From positions 1 to 12,253 of the forward strand of contig DASWIP010000126.1 of assembly GCA_036397635.1 (NCBI GenBank): 12,253 nucleotides of DNA, in the 5' to 3' direction. How positions within the stretch are numbered: position 1 is the first letter of the stretch; the number at the start of each line of letters is the position of its first letter. Of the stretch, positions 1 to 5,509 are shown piece by piece. Under the pieces are notes generated by a model that was not told the origin of the DNA, did not search any database, and worked only from the letters and a program-made list of their open reading frames with translations. The position numbers and the translations under genes are program-made. Origin of the DNA: DASWIP01 sp036397635. GTDB taxonomy: Bacteria; Actinomycetota; AC-67.

Positions 1-339
1 CCGGGCGCGATCGCGCCCGACGAGTGGGACACGATGCGCGAAGCCGCGGGCGACGCGGTCATCGGCGAGCTCGCGCGCTACGCGCCGAACATCCGCCACG
101 CGATCATCGCGCGCGACGTGCTCGGCCCGGCCGATCTCGAAACGCGTTTCGGCCTCACCGGTGGCAACATCTTCCACGGCGAGATCCTGCCCGGACAGAT
201 CCTGGGCGACCGCTTCAAGCCGCGGACACCTTTACCAGGTCTGTATCTGTGCGGTTCGGGAACCCACCCGGGCGGCGGCGTGTGCGGTGCCCCCGGCTGG
301 AACGCTGCGGCATCCGCCCTGGCAGATCTATCGGGTTAG
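1..339 (+). CDS. FAD-dependent oxidoreductase, phytoene-dehydrogenase-like (C-terminal part)
   Basis: This is the 3' end of a gene that begins before the window; frame 1 is open from base 1 and ends at TAG 337-339, leaving 112 codons. The visible part is the C-terminus of a phytoene desaturase / PYROXD2-type flavoprotein. GGNIFHGEI is followed by the FAD-binding end motif LYLCGSGTHPGGGVCGAPG and a closing helix, NAAASALADL. In this family that glycine-rich segment contacts FAD and the motif sits close to the C-terminus, so the protein ends normally. The N-terminal Rossmann motif, which would help define the substrate, is outside the window. The family includes carotenoid desaturases and many oxidoreductases of unknown substrate, and I cannot choose between them. 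No carotenoid gene lies nearby; the next gene is a glycosyltransferase on the same strand after 89 bp with its own promoter. Confidence 0.88.
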   Translation, partial: PGAIAPDEWDTMREAAGDAVIGELARYAPNIRHAIIARDVLGPADLETRFGLTGGNIFHGEILPGQILGDRFKPRTPLPGLYLCGSGTHPGGGVCGAPGWNAAASALADLSG

Positions 340-372
340 CCGCCGCGGAACAGGTGCGGTACCCGCTCTCGT

Positions 373-405
373 GGCTCAACCGCCGCGGCGGCGAGTAAGC
401 GAGCC
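373..405 (+). terminator. possible hairpin after the oxidoreductase gene
   Basis: Outer arms GGCTC (373-377) and GAGCC (401-405) enclose a perfect 12-bp palindrome, CCGCCGCGGCGG (380-391). It lies between the oxidoreductase stop and the glycosyltransferase -10 box, where a terminator would be expected. No T-run follows, so intrinsic termination is uncertain. GC-rich self-complementarity by chance is the main alternative. Confidence 0.25.
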
Positions 406-411
406 GCAGCC

Positions 412-420
412 TGGTACAGT
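412..420 (+). promoter_or_regulatory. extended -10 promoter for the glycosyltransferase (leaderless)
   Basis: TGGTACAGT is an extended -10 (TG-n-TACAGT). Its last base is 8 bases from the GTG start at 429, so transcription should begin at or within a base or two of the start codon. No -35 box is recognisable at 16-18 bp and no Shine-Dalgarno precedes the GTG. Both observations fit a leaderless transcript. Confidence 0.5.
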
Positions 421-428
421 CCCCGCGC

Positions 429-1667
429 GTGCGGATCCTGGTCGAGAGCCCGAACTGCAACGCGCTCGAGGGGTCGAACGCTGCCGTTGGATACGGGTGG
501 ATCAGGGCCCTCTCCCGTCTCCACGAGCTCCACGTCGTCACATACGGCTCGAACTACGATCGAGGTCACGTGGCCGGCGCACCGGCGTTGCCGAACGTCC
601 ACCCCATACGCCTGCAGCCGAGTCGCGCCGCCAAGCTGGGGTCGATGTTCGATTTCGTTCTCACGGCGCGGCGGCAGCGAGATCGTCTGATCCGAAGCCT
701 CCGTCCGGACATCGTTCATTCCTTGGAGCCCGCAGGCTGGATGGGGCCCCGTGCGCTTTCGACCTCAGCCGTCCCGTACGTCCTCGGTCCGCTCAACGGG
801 GGGAGCATCCAGCCGCCTCGCGCCTTCGCAGTCGAGGTGCTCGAGAACCTGCCGGTCAAGCCGGCTCAGTCTCTCGTGCGTCAAGGGCCCAGGAAGCTTG
901 CGGTCACGCTGGCGAACGAGTTCACGTTCGGCGATACGCGAACGGCTCACGTCCTTGCCCGCCGGGCGATGCGACGAGCAAGGCGCATCGTCCTGGGCAC
1001 GGACCTCACGGCGGGTGCGTTCCCACCCGGGCTGGCCGGTCGCGTCGTCAGGATCCCTACCCAAGGGATCGACCTCCACCGCTTCTCGCCGAAGCCGCGG
1101 CGTTCGCACGAGGGTCCTCTCCGCGTGATCTATGCGGGCCGGATCACAGCATGGAAGGGGCTTCATCTCCTCATCCGGGCCATCGCAGCGAGTCCGGCGC
1201 ATCTGACGATCTACGGAGGATCGACCCCCCAGGAGCGCTGGTACGAGGAACACTGCAGGAGATCGATCGACGACCTCGGGGCGCAGGAGCGGATCCTCTG
1301 GATCGGATCGGTTGAACGCGATCAGCTTGCGGAGGCCTACGCGGAAGCCGATGTCTTCGCGATGCTTTCTCTCTGGGAACCCTTTGCCACGACCTGGATC
1401 GAGTCGATGGCATGCGGCACGCCCATCATCGGCTTGGCGACCGGCGGGATGGTGGAGGCGCTCCGGGGTCAAGATGCGGGCTGGCTGATCGAGCCGACGA
1501 CCGAGGCGGACGTCGTCGATCGGACAACGGTTCTGCTCGACCGGCTGTCACACGATAAGGAAGAAGTGCGACGAGCCGGCGACCTCGCGCGGCGGATCGC
1601 CGAAGAACAACACTCATGGGAACGACTCGCCGAGCGGATGGATGCCGTCTACCGCGACGTCACCTGA
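429..1667 (+). CDS. glycosyltransferase family 4 (GT-B fold)
   Basis: The 412-residue protein has the two Rossmann-like halves of a GT-B glycosyltransferase. The N-terminal acceptor domain opens with MRILVESPNCNALEG and runs to about residue 200. The C-terminal nucleotide-sugar domain starts near RVIYAGRITAWKG (residues 232-244), which carries the Arg/Lys pair expected to contact the donor phosphates. The retaining-GT4 EX7E motif is intact: E317 and E325 in EPFATTWIESMACGTPII. Length is normal and there is no signal peptide, so it should be cytosolic or membrane-peripheral. GT4 enzymes move a sugar from UDP-, GDP- or ADP-sugar to lipid, glycan or small-molecule acceptors; the sequence does not reveal which. 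GTG 429 is chosen because the first beta strand starts there and a -10 box sits 8 bases upstream. The 3' end overlaps the convergent epimerase gene by 19 bp, suggesting a shared cell-surface glycan role by context only. Confidence 0.93.
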   Translation: MRILVESPNCNALEGSNAAVGYGWIRALSRLHELHVVTYGSNYDRGHVAGAPALPNVHPIRLQPSRAAKLGSMFDFVLTARRQRDRLIRSLRPDIVHSLEPAGWMGPRALSTSAVPYVLGPLNGGSIQPPRAFAVEVLENLPVKPAQSLVRQGPRKLAVTLANEFTFGDTRTAHVLARRAMRRARRIVLGTDLTAGAFPPGLAGRVVRIPTQGIDLHRFSPKPRRSHEGPLRVIYAGRITAWKGLHLLIRAIAASPAHLTIYGGSTPQERWYEEHCRRSIDDLGAQERILWIGSVERDQLAEAYAEADVFAMLSLWEPFATTWIESMACGTPIIGLATGGMVEALRGQDAGWLIEPTTEADVVDRTTVLLDRLSHDKEEVRRAGDLARRIAEEQHSWERLAERMDAVYRDVT

Positions 1668-2596
1668 CTCCGGATCCAATCCGTCGTTCGCGCGATCCCC
1701 TCCGCCAACCCAACCTGAGCTTCCCAGCCGAGGAGCCGGCGCGCGCGCGCGATGTCCAGGGCCGATCTGCGAAGCTCGCCCGGTCGAGGTGGCGCCATCG
1801 ATGGAACGGATGCGACGCCGGCGACAGCAGCACACATCTCGAGCAACTCGAGAACCGACGTTTCACGCCCCGTCCCGATGTTGACGATCCCACCAGCCCT
1901 CGCATCGGCAGCCCGCACGAAAGCATCCACGACATCGCCGACGTACACGAAATCACGGGTCTGGCTCCCGTCGCCGTAGATCGTGCAGCGCTCGTTCCGC
2001 AGGAGAGCGCGAAGGAATATCGCGACCACGCCGGCCTCGCCGTAGGGATCTTGGCGAGGGCCGTAGACGTTGGAGAGCGCAAGGGAGATCGTCTCGAGTC
2101 CGGAGGAATGGGCATAGAAGGAGAGGTAGTCGCCGAGGACACGCTTGCTGATCCCGTACGGCGAGAGGGGACGGCTCTGGCTCGTCTCCGGTGTCGGTAT
2201 CTTCCGAGCCTCTCCGTAGATACAGCCGCCCGTAGACGCGACGATCACTCGCCGAACGCCGGAGCGACGAGCCGCCTCGCAGACGTTGATCGTGCCCCCG
2301 ATATTGACGTCGGCATCAAGGCCTGGGTTCGAGACTGAGACCCGTACGTCACACTGGGCAGCCAGGTGGTAGACCAGCTCGGGGTGGACCTGCTCGATCA
2401 AGCGGGCGAGCCGGTCGGATCTGACATCCATCTCCTCGAAGGCCACCTCATCGGCGCCACCGAGATTATCGAGGCTTCCCCGAGACAGATCGTCCACCAC
2501 CACAACCCGGGAACTCTGGTCGGTGAGACGGTCCACCAGATGCGATCCGATGAAACCCGCACCCCCGGTGACGAGGACGACCTTCTGGTTTGGCAC
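1649..2596 (-). CDS. NAD-dependent epimerase/dehydratase, UDP-glucose 4-epimerase-like
   Basis: This is an extended short-chain dehydrogenase of 315 residues. The NAD-binding motif VTGGAGFIGSH is at residues 9-19, the acidic DDLSRG that binds the adenosine ribose at 35-40, and YHLAAQ at 76-81. The active site shows STGGCIYGE (121-129) and the catalytic Y147-x3-K151 in SPYGISK. NVYGPRQDP and GDGSQTRDFVYVGDVVDA are the usual substrate-side motifs. Likely reactions are C4 epimerisation of UDP-Glc/UDP-Gal or related sugars; a dehydratase role is less likely but not excluded. The frame is open to an ATG at 2653, but the first beta strand begins right after GTG 2594-2596, which has a TACACT -10 seven bases upstream. 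That start is preferred over the longer one, whose extra 19 residues look noncoding. It converges on the glycosyltransferase gene and may supply its donor sugar. Confidence 0.9.
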   Translation of the reverse strand: MPNQKVVLVTGGAGFIGSHLVDRLTDQSSRVVVVDDLSRGSLDNLGGADEVAFEEMDVRSDRLARLIEQVHPELVYHLAAQCDVRVSVSNPGLDADVNIGGTINVCEAARRSGVRRVIVASTGGCIYGEARKIPTPETSQSRPLSPYGISKRVLGDYLSFYAHSSGLETISLALSNVYGPRQDPYGEAGVVAIFLRALLRNERCTIYGDGSQTRDFVYVGDVVDAFVRAADARAGGIVNIGTGRETSVLELLEMCAAVAGVASVPSMAPPRPGELRRSALDIARARRLLGWEAQVGLAEGIARTTDWIRSQVTSR

Positions 2597-2603
2597 GCAC
2601 GCG

Positions 2604-2609
2604 AGTGTA
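2604..2609 (-). promoter_or_regulatory. -10 box of the epimerase gene
   Basis: On the minus strand TACACT ends 7 bases before the GTG start at 2596. No -35 is visible and no Shine-Dalgarno precedes the start. The arrangement matches the other leaderless-type starts in this window and supports the shorter gene model. Confidence 0.4.
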
Positions 2610-2658
2610 GCGGCAGGTCGTGGGCACCTCTTCCTCCCGGTGTCGCCGGTCAAGAACT

Positions 2659-2687
2659 TTGCAGGCCGGCACCGCCGTGACTATCGT
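2659..2687 (+). promoter_or_regulatory. sigma70-type promoter of the PspC gene
   Basis: TTGCAG (2659-2664) and TATCGT (2682-2687) are separated by exactly 17 bp, and the ATG at 2696 lies 8 bases after the -10. The message is therefore probably leaderless. The promoter is divergent from that of the epimerase, with 99 bp between the two start codons. Confidence 0.5.
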
Positions 2688-2695
2688 CGCGGCAC

Positions 2696-3124
2696 ATGGA
2701 CGAGCAGCCGTCTCCGACACCACCTGCGCCGCCCGACCGGCCGCCGTTGCGCCGCAGCCGCTCGGATCGCGTGATCGGCGGCGTCGCCGGCGGGATCGCA
2801 CAGCATCTGGGCCTCGACGCGACGCTGATCCGGCTGGCGTGGGTTGCGGTCGCGCTGCTCGGCGGCGGTGGGATCCTGCTTTATCTGATCGCCTGGCTCA
2901 TCATCGCCGAGGAGCCCGCACAGCAGGCGCCGGGCGCACCCCCGCCCACGCCCCCGCCGGCGCGGGACGGCACCGTCGCCGCGTACATCATCGGCGGGAT
3001 CCTGATCGCCCTGGGTGCCGTCTCGCTGATCGGTCCGGTGACCGTCGCGGTGTTCAGGTTCCTCATCCCGGCGATCCTGATCGCGGTCGGCGTCGCGATC
3101 ATCGCGAACTCCTCTCGCCGATGA
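2696..3124 (+). CDS. PspC-domain membrane protein with extra C-terminal membrane segments
   Basis: The protein has 142 residues. After a proline-rich N-terminus, the PspC domain covers about residues 19-71. It shows RSRSDRVIGGVAGGIAQHLG, then DATLIRLAWV and a hydrophobic segment ending LYLIAWLIIAEE. A proline/alanine linker (73-89) leads to two further hydrophobic stretches at about 95-115 and 118-136, resembling the small membrane domain often found after PspC or in LiaF-like proteins. In Gram-positive bacteria PspC-domain proteins (YvlC in Bacillus subtilis, for example) are tied to envelope-stress responses; in proteobacteria PspC helps control the phage-shock response. No PspA gene is in the window. 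Transcription probably starts at the ATG from the promoter just upstream. The stop overlaps a second ATG as ATGA (3121-3124). Confidence 0.85.
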   Translation: MDEQPSPTPPAPPDRPPLRRSRSDRVIGGVAGGIAQHLGLDATLIRLAWVAVALLGGGGILLYLIAWLIIAEEPAQQAPGAPPPTPPPARDGTVAAYIIGGILIALGAVSLIGPVTVAVFRFLIPAILIAVGVAIIANSSRR

Positions 3125-3176
3125 CCGCGCACGAACCTCCCCCGAACCTGATCGGACTCGGGGTCGCGATCATCGC
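3076..3176 (+). repeat. imperfect direct repeat, end of PspC gene and just after it
   Basis: The 30 bases at 3076-3105 reappear at 3147-3176 with 26 identities and no gaps, offset by 71 bp. The first copy encodes the last PspC membrane segment. The second lies after its stop in another frame, yet is read with the same codon phase by the overlapping 26-codon ORF. This looks like a local tandem duplication that has drifted. Confidence 0.6.
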
Positions 3177-3201
3177 CCGCAGCGGGCGACACGCCCGATA
3201 G
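3121..3201 (+). CDS. possible 26-codon ORF overlapping the PspC stop
   Basis: A 26-residue frame begins at an ATGA overlap with the PspC stop, the arrangement of translationally coupled genes, and ends at TAG 3199-3201. Its middle, LIGLGVAIIA, closely repeats the end of the PspC protein (LIAVGVAIIA), so the frame may be a decayed copy of that C-terminus rather than a gene. There is no Shine-Dalgarno beyond the coupling and no recognisable family. It may be nothing more than the remains of a small duplication. Confidence 0.18.
   Translation: MTAHEPPPNLIGLGVAIIARSGRHAR
3174..3197 (+). other. three-arm hairpin with alternative pairings
   Basis: The arms CGCCCG (3174-3179), CGGGCG (3183-3188) and CGCCCG (3192-3197) are separated by 3-base loops. 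The middle arm can pair with either the left or the right arm, but not both. It sits at the end of the 26-codon ORF, about 100 bp before the propeller gene. It could end PspC transcription or act as a small switch, although no T-run follows directly. Confidence 0.3.
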
Positions 3202-3216
3202 GGCCGTCATCGTTTC

Positions 3217-3240
3217 GTAACCTTCGTGTGTACCAACGTC
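3217..3240 (+). promoter_or_regulatory. weak ECF-sigma-like promoter candidate for the propeller gene
   Basis: GTAAC (3217-3221) and CGTC (3237-3240), 15 bases apart, resemble the GGAAC / CGTC pattern of extracytoplasmic-function sigma factors. The alternative is a housekeeping promoter with -10 TAGGCT at 3246-3251 and a poor -35. Either would give a leader of about 45 bases containing the GAAGGGAG ribosome-binding site (3285-3292). Confidence 0.2.
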
Positions 3241-3298
3241 CATCGTAGGCTCGGCCCGCGCGGGGCATCCTCGGGGATCACCTCGAAGGGAGCGGCCG

Positions 3299-4711
3299 AT
3301 GGATCGTCACGAGCAGCACGGTGAGTTCTCGACACGCGGCTTCCTCCCCGGCTTACGCGAGCGCACGTCGCGCCCCTTCGAGCATGCCGGTGCGCGGATC
3401 ACGGCGGCCGCGCGCGCCCTCCGCGGGGCGCCGTTCCGCGCGCCGGCCGCAGGCTTGATGATCCTTGCAGTGACACTGGCGACGGGTACCGACATCCTGC
3501 GTGCGACCGAGCCCGGGTCGAGCCGGGCACCGGACACGGCGATCGAGGTCCGCGAGATCCCCAACGCCGACGATCCGGCCATCCCCGAGCCTGTGTCCGA
3601 GAAACCATCGACCGGCGCGCTGTCAGACGAGCCCGCGGAGGACGAGATCGAACCGGTCGACGAGCCTGGATATCTCGAGGACGAGGTCTGCTCACCCGAG
3701 CGAATCGAGCCGCTCCCGGATCCCACCGGCGTCCGGGTGGCCTGGAGCGAGTACCGCGAGGATCGCTCGGTGATCTTCATCCGCGACCTCGGGAACGGCA
3801 GCGACATCGACGTATCCGGCGGCTGTGATGCCTACGCCCCTTCGTTTCGCGATGGCCGCAGCGTGACGTATCTACTCTCCGAATACGAGAACGGTGAGCA
3901 TCGGCAGGTCGTCATGCGCGTCAACCTGGGTACGGGGATCCACAGACGCATCACGTCGCGGCCGGAGGTCATGGCGTACGCGTGGGATCCCTCGGGTAGC
4001 CGCCTCGCCACGATCGACAGCGGTGCATGGACCCAGGAAGGCAGCACGGCCGGATCGACGATCGAGATCCTCGACGTCGGCTCGGGCGACACCCTGACGA
4101 TCCCACTGCCCGACTTCGTGGAAGGCCGGTGCGGGTGGCTCGGAGACGAGCAGGCGCTCCATTGGTCCCCCGATGGATCGAGCATCGCGGTGGTCGTCAC
4201 CGCATTCGACAACGACGCGACCCTGCGTGTGCTCGACCTGGGGGGCAACGAGCTGATCGCCCCTCGCGCCGGCACGATGGCGCGATGGCTCGACGATGAC
4301 CGGCTGCTCTATGAGGACTACGGCTTCGATGAAGGAACGGGGTGGCACATCATCGACGTGCGCACCGGCGAGCTGACGGATCCGGGACTGCGAAGGGACA
4401 CGTACGGCCCGGCGATCAGCCAGACCGGCGCGCGCGTGGCGACGTTCGACGACCCGGGAACGTTGTTCGTCCACACGCTGGCCAACGGCGTCGAGCGCCG
4501 CCACGCTGGGCTGATCCACCCTCATTGGGTCGACGCCCGCCACGTCCTCGCGACCAACGTCCGTCCCTGCCCCGAGGATTGCTTCTACGAGTTCGAGGAA
4601 ACAGGATCCTCCTCCATCGTCGACGTGGTCGACGGCGAGCGCGTGGACGTGGACATCCCCCACCTGTGGCGCGCGGCGGTTTGGGTTCCCCCGACGACCG
4701 ATCAGCTCTAG
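3299..4711 (+). CDS. membrane-anchored or exported TolB-like beta-propeller protein
   Basis: The 470-residue protein starts with about 45 basic, polar residues, then one hydrophobic segment (about 48-63, APAAGLMILAVTLATG). An acidic Pro/Glu/Asp-rich stalk follows (about 80-140). The remainder reads as a six-bladed TolB/DPP-IV-style propeller. Repeated blade motifs include WDPSGSRLATID (229-240) and WSPDGSSIAVVV (289-300), with further degenerate copies such as WLDDDRLLYED. The hydrophobic segment should anchor or export it, placing the propeller outside the cell. Four to five cysteines occur in the outer part (C131, C176, C278 and two in RPCPEDCFYEF), where disulfides are possible. No catalytic domain is attached, so binding or scaffolding is more likely than catalysis. 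The start is supported by GAAGGGAG at 3285-3292, six bases before the ATG. The stop is one base from the stop of the convergent FHA-LuxR gene. Specific function unknown. Confidence 0.8.
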   Translation: MDRHEQHGEFSTRGFLPGLRERTSRPFEHAGARITAAARALRGAPFRAPAAGLMILAVTLATGTDILRATEPGSSRAPDTAIEVREIPNADDPAIPEPVSEKPSTGALSDEPAEDEIEPVDEPGYLEDEVCSPERIEPLPDPTGVRVAWSEYREDRSVIFIRDLGNGSDIDVSGGCDAYAPSFRDGRSVTYLLSEYENGEHRQVVMRVNLGTGIHRRITSRPEVMAYAWDPSGSRLATIDSGAWTQEGSTAGSTIEILDVGSGDTLTIPLPDFVEGRCGWLGDEQALHWSPDGSSIAVVVTAFDNDATLRVLDLGGNELIAPRAGTMARWLDDDRLLYEDYGFDEGTGWHIIDVRTGELTDPGLRRDTYGPAISQTGARVATFDDPGTLFVHTLANGVERRHAGLIHPHWVDARHVLATNVRPCPEDCFYEFEETGSSSIVDVVDGERVDVDIPHLWRAAVWVPPTTDQL

Positions 4712-4712
4712 A

Positions 4713-5282
4713 TCAAGCGTCCGTGTCGTCTCCGGGCAGGTCGATCAAGCCGAGTCGCATCGCCTCGGCAACCGCGCCCGCACGGTTCTTCACCTCGAGC
4801 TTCTCGAAGATGCTCGACAGGTACGCCTTGACGGTTCGCTCGGTTACGTTGAGACGCTCGCCGATGTCCTTGTTCTTCAACCCGCGTGCCAGCAACCGCA
4901 GGACCTGGAGCTGCCGTTGCGTGAACGTCAGGTCCGCGACGGCGATCTGACCGTCGGAGACCTGGGTCTCGGGCTCCTGGGTCAGCGCCGGGTCCTCCAT
5001 CATCATCTTGCTCGAACCGATCCTGATGCGGTCGTTGTGATGGAGCTGGCGGAGACCGTTGATGCGCTCATCGTTGACGTAGGTGCCGTTGTGACTGCCG
5101 AGGTCCTCGACGACCACAACGCCCTTGCGCTTCATCAGGATGGCGTGGACGCGCGAGACCATCGGATCGTTCAACACGACGTCGTTGCGGCTGGACCGGC
5201 CCAGGGTCATCTCCTCGGCGTCCAGGGTCACGCGGCGGCCCGCTGCGGGGCCGTGGATGAAGATCAGGATGGGATCCGGCAT
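4713..5282 (-). CDS. FHA-domain LuxR-type transcriptional regulator
   Basis: The 189-residue protein joins an N-terminal forkhead-associated domain (about 4-95) to a C-terminal LuxR/GerE helix-turn-helix (about 118-178). The FHA phosphopeptide-binding motifs are intact: LGRSSRND (27-34), SRVHA (43-47) and GSHNGTYVN (62-70). The HTH reads LTFTQRQLQVLRLLARGLKN, then KDIGERLNVTERTVKAYLSS. FHA domains bind phosphothreonine, so this is probably a DNA-binding output of Ser/Thr kinase signalling rather than of a histidine kinase; there is no receiver domain and no kinase gene in view. The frame stays open upstream to 5462, but the extra 60 residues do not resemble an FHA N-terminus. ATG 5282 has AAGGTG five bases before it and is preferred. 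The gene is divergent from the DUF4097-DUF2089 pair and is its most likely local regulator (inference). Confidence 0.92.
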   Translation of the reverse strand: MPDPILIFIHGPAAGRRVTLDAEEMTLGRSSRNDVVLNDPMVSRVHAILMKRKGVVVVEDLGSHNGTYVNDERINGLRQLHHNDRIRIGSSKMMMEDPALTQEPETQVSDGQIAVADLTFTQRQLQVLRLLARGLKNKDIGERLNVTERTVKAYLSSIFEKLEVKNRAGAVAEAMRLGLIDLPGDDTDA

Positions 5283-5416
5283 CAGTGCACCTTGCCAGAG
5301 GGTAGACCCCTGGGGGCATGCCCGAAAGGACAGTCGCGGGCTACCGGCAGGCGCGCGCCTGCAGCTCAAACTGCTCGGCGTACAGCCCGGGTACGCCACG
5401 GTCGCACGTCGCCGAC
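5283..5416 (-). other. structured 5' leader of the FHA-LuxR gene
   Basis: If the minus-strand promoter at 5424-5453 is used, the transcript carries about 135 untranslated bases packed with inverted repeats. These are GGCGTAC-N7-GTACGCC (5377-5397), GCAG-N6-CTGC (5361-5374), a perfect 16-bp palindrome GCAGGCGCGCGCCTGC (5347-5362), GGTAG/CTACC arms (5301-5305 and 5341-5345), and GGGCATGCCC (5314-5323). Some of these are mutually exclusive. CGGTCG-N8-CGACCG (5399-5418) straddles the predicted start site. I do not recognise a known riboswitch. They may instead be protein-binding operators in DNA. Confidence 0.4.
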
Positions 5417-5423
5417 CGCTGCA

Positions 5424-5453
5424 TTTGTAGCAGCCCTTAGCCGCTGTAGTCAA
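5424..5453 (-). promoter_or_regulatory. sigma70-type promoter for the FHA-LuxR gene
   Basis: Read on the minus strand, TTGACT (5453-5448) and TACAAA (5429-5424) are separated by 18 bp. The -10 box lies exactly in the 7-base spacer of a GCTGC/GCAGC inverted repeat (5418-5434), so that repeat could be an operator. A weaker alternative nearer the gene is TTTCGG-17-TACCCT, ending near 5299. Confidence 0.45.
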
Positions 5454-5476
5454 CAGACTCATAAGGAAGAGTTGAC
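5449..5476. repeat. inverted repeat joining the two divergent -35 boxes
   Basis: GTCAAC (5449-5454) and GTTGAC (5471-5476) form a perfect 6-bp inverted repeat with 16 bp between, arms two helical turns apart centre to centre. Each arm overlaps the -35 of one of the two divergent promoters. A dimeric regulator bound here would cover both promoters, but the symmetry may simply reflect two consensus-like -35 boxes facing away from each other. Confidence 0.4.
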
Positions 5477-5501
5477 AATCTGCTATGTTCAGGTTTATAG
5501 A
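5472..5501 (+). promoter_or_regulatory. strong sigma70-type promoter for the DUF4097-DUF2089 pair
   Basis: A perfect -35 TTGACA (5472-5477) is followed after 18 bp by TATAGA (5496-5501), or after 17 bp by TTATAG. The ATG at 5510 is 8 bases beyond TATAGA, again a leaderless spacing, though AGGA at 5503-5506 could serve as a weak ribosome site. The local sequence (5420-5510) is clearly richer in A and T than the genes around it. This is the best promoter match in the window. Confidence 0.65.
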
Positions 5502-5509
5502 TAGGATCC

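Noticed and set aside
161..1315. A 384-codon plus-strand frame across the oxidoreductase end and the glycosyltransferase
   Set aside because: It overlaps two well-supported genes in another frame, and its product is Arg/Pro/Ser-rich and featureless.
1616..2338. A 240-codon plus-strand frame opposite the epimerase
   Set aside because: It is antisense to an epimerase with all catalytic motifs; the predicted product has no family resemblance.
2596..2653. The upstream ATG start for the epimerase
   Set aside because: The extra residues before the first beta strand are not family-like, and the -10 box at 2604-2609 would then lie inside the coding region.
5283..5416. A known riboswitch class in the FHA-LuxR leader
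   Set aside because: I looked for cobalamin, c-di-GMP, c-di-AMP and similar core sequences and saw none; the stems alone do not justify naming a class.
5283..5462. A 60-residue N-terminal extension of the FHA-LuxR protein
   Set aside because: The extension is Cys/Arg/Ser-rich and unlike FHA proteins, it would span the predicted promoter, and an internal ATG with a ribosome-binding site starts the FHA domain cleanly.
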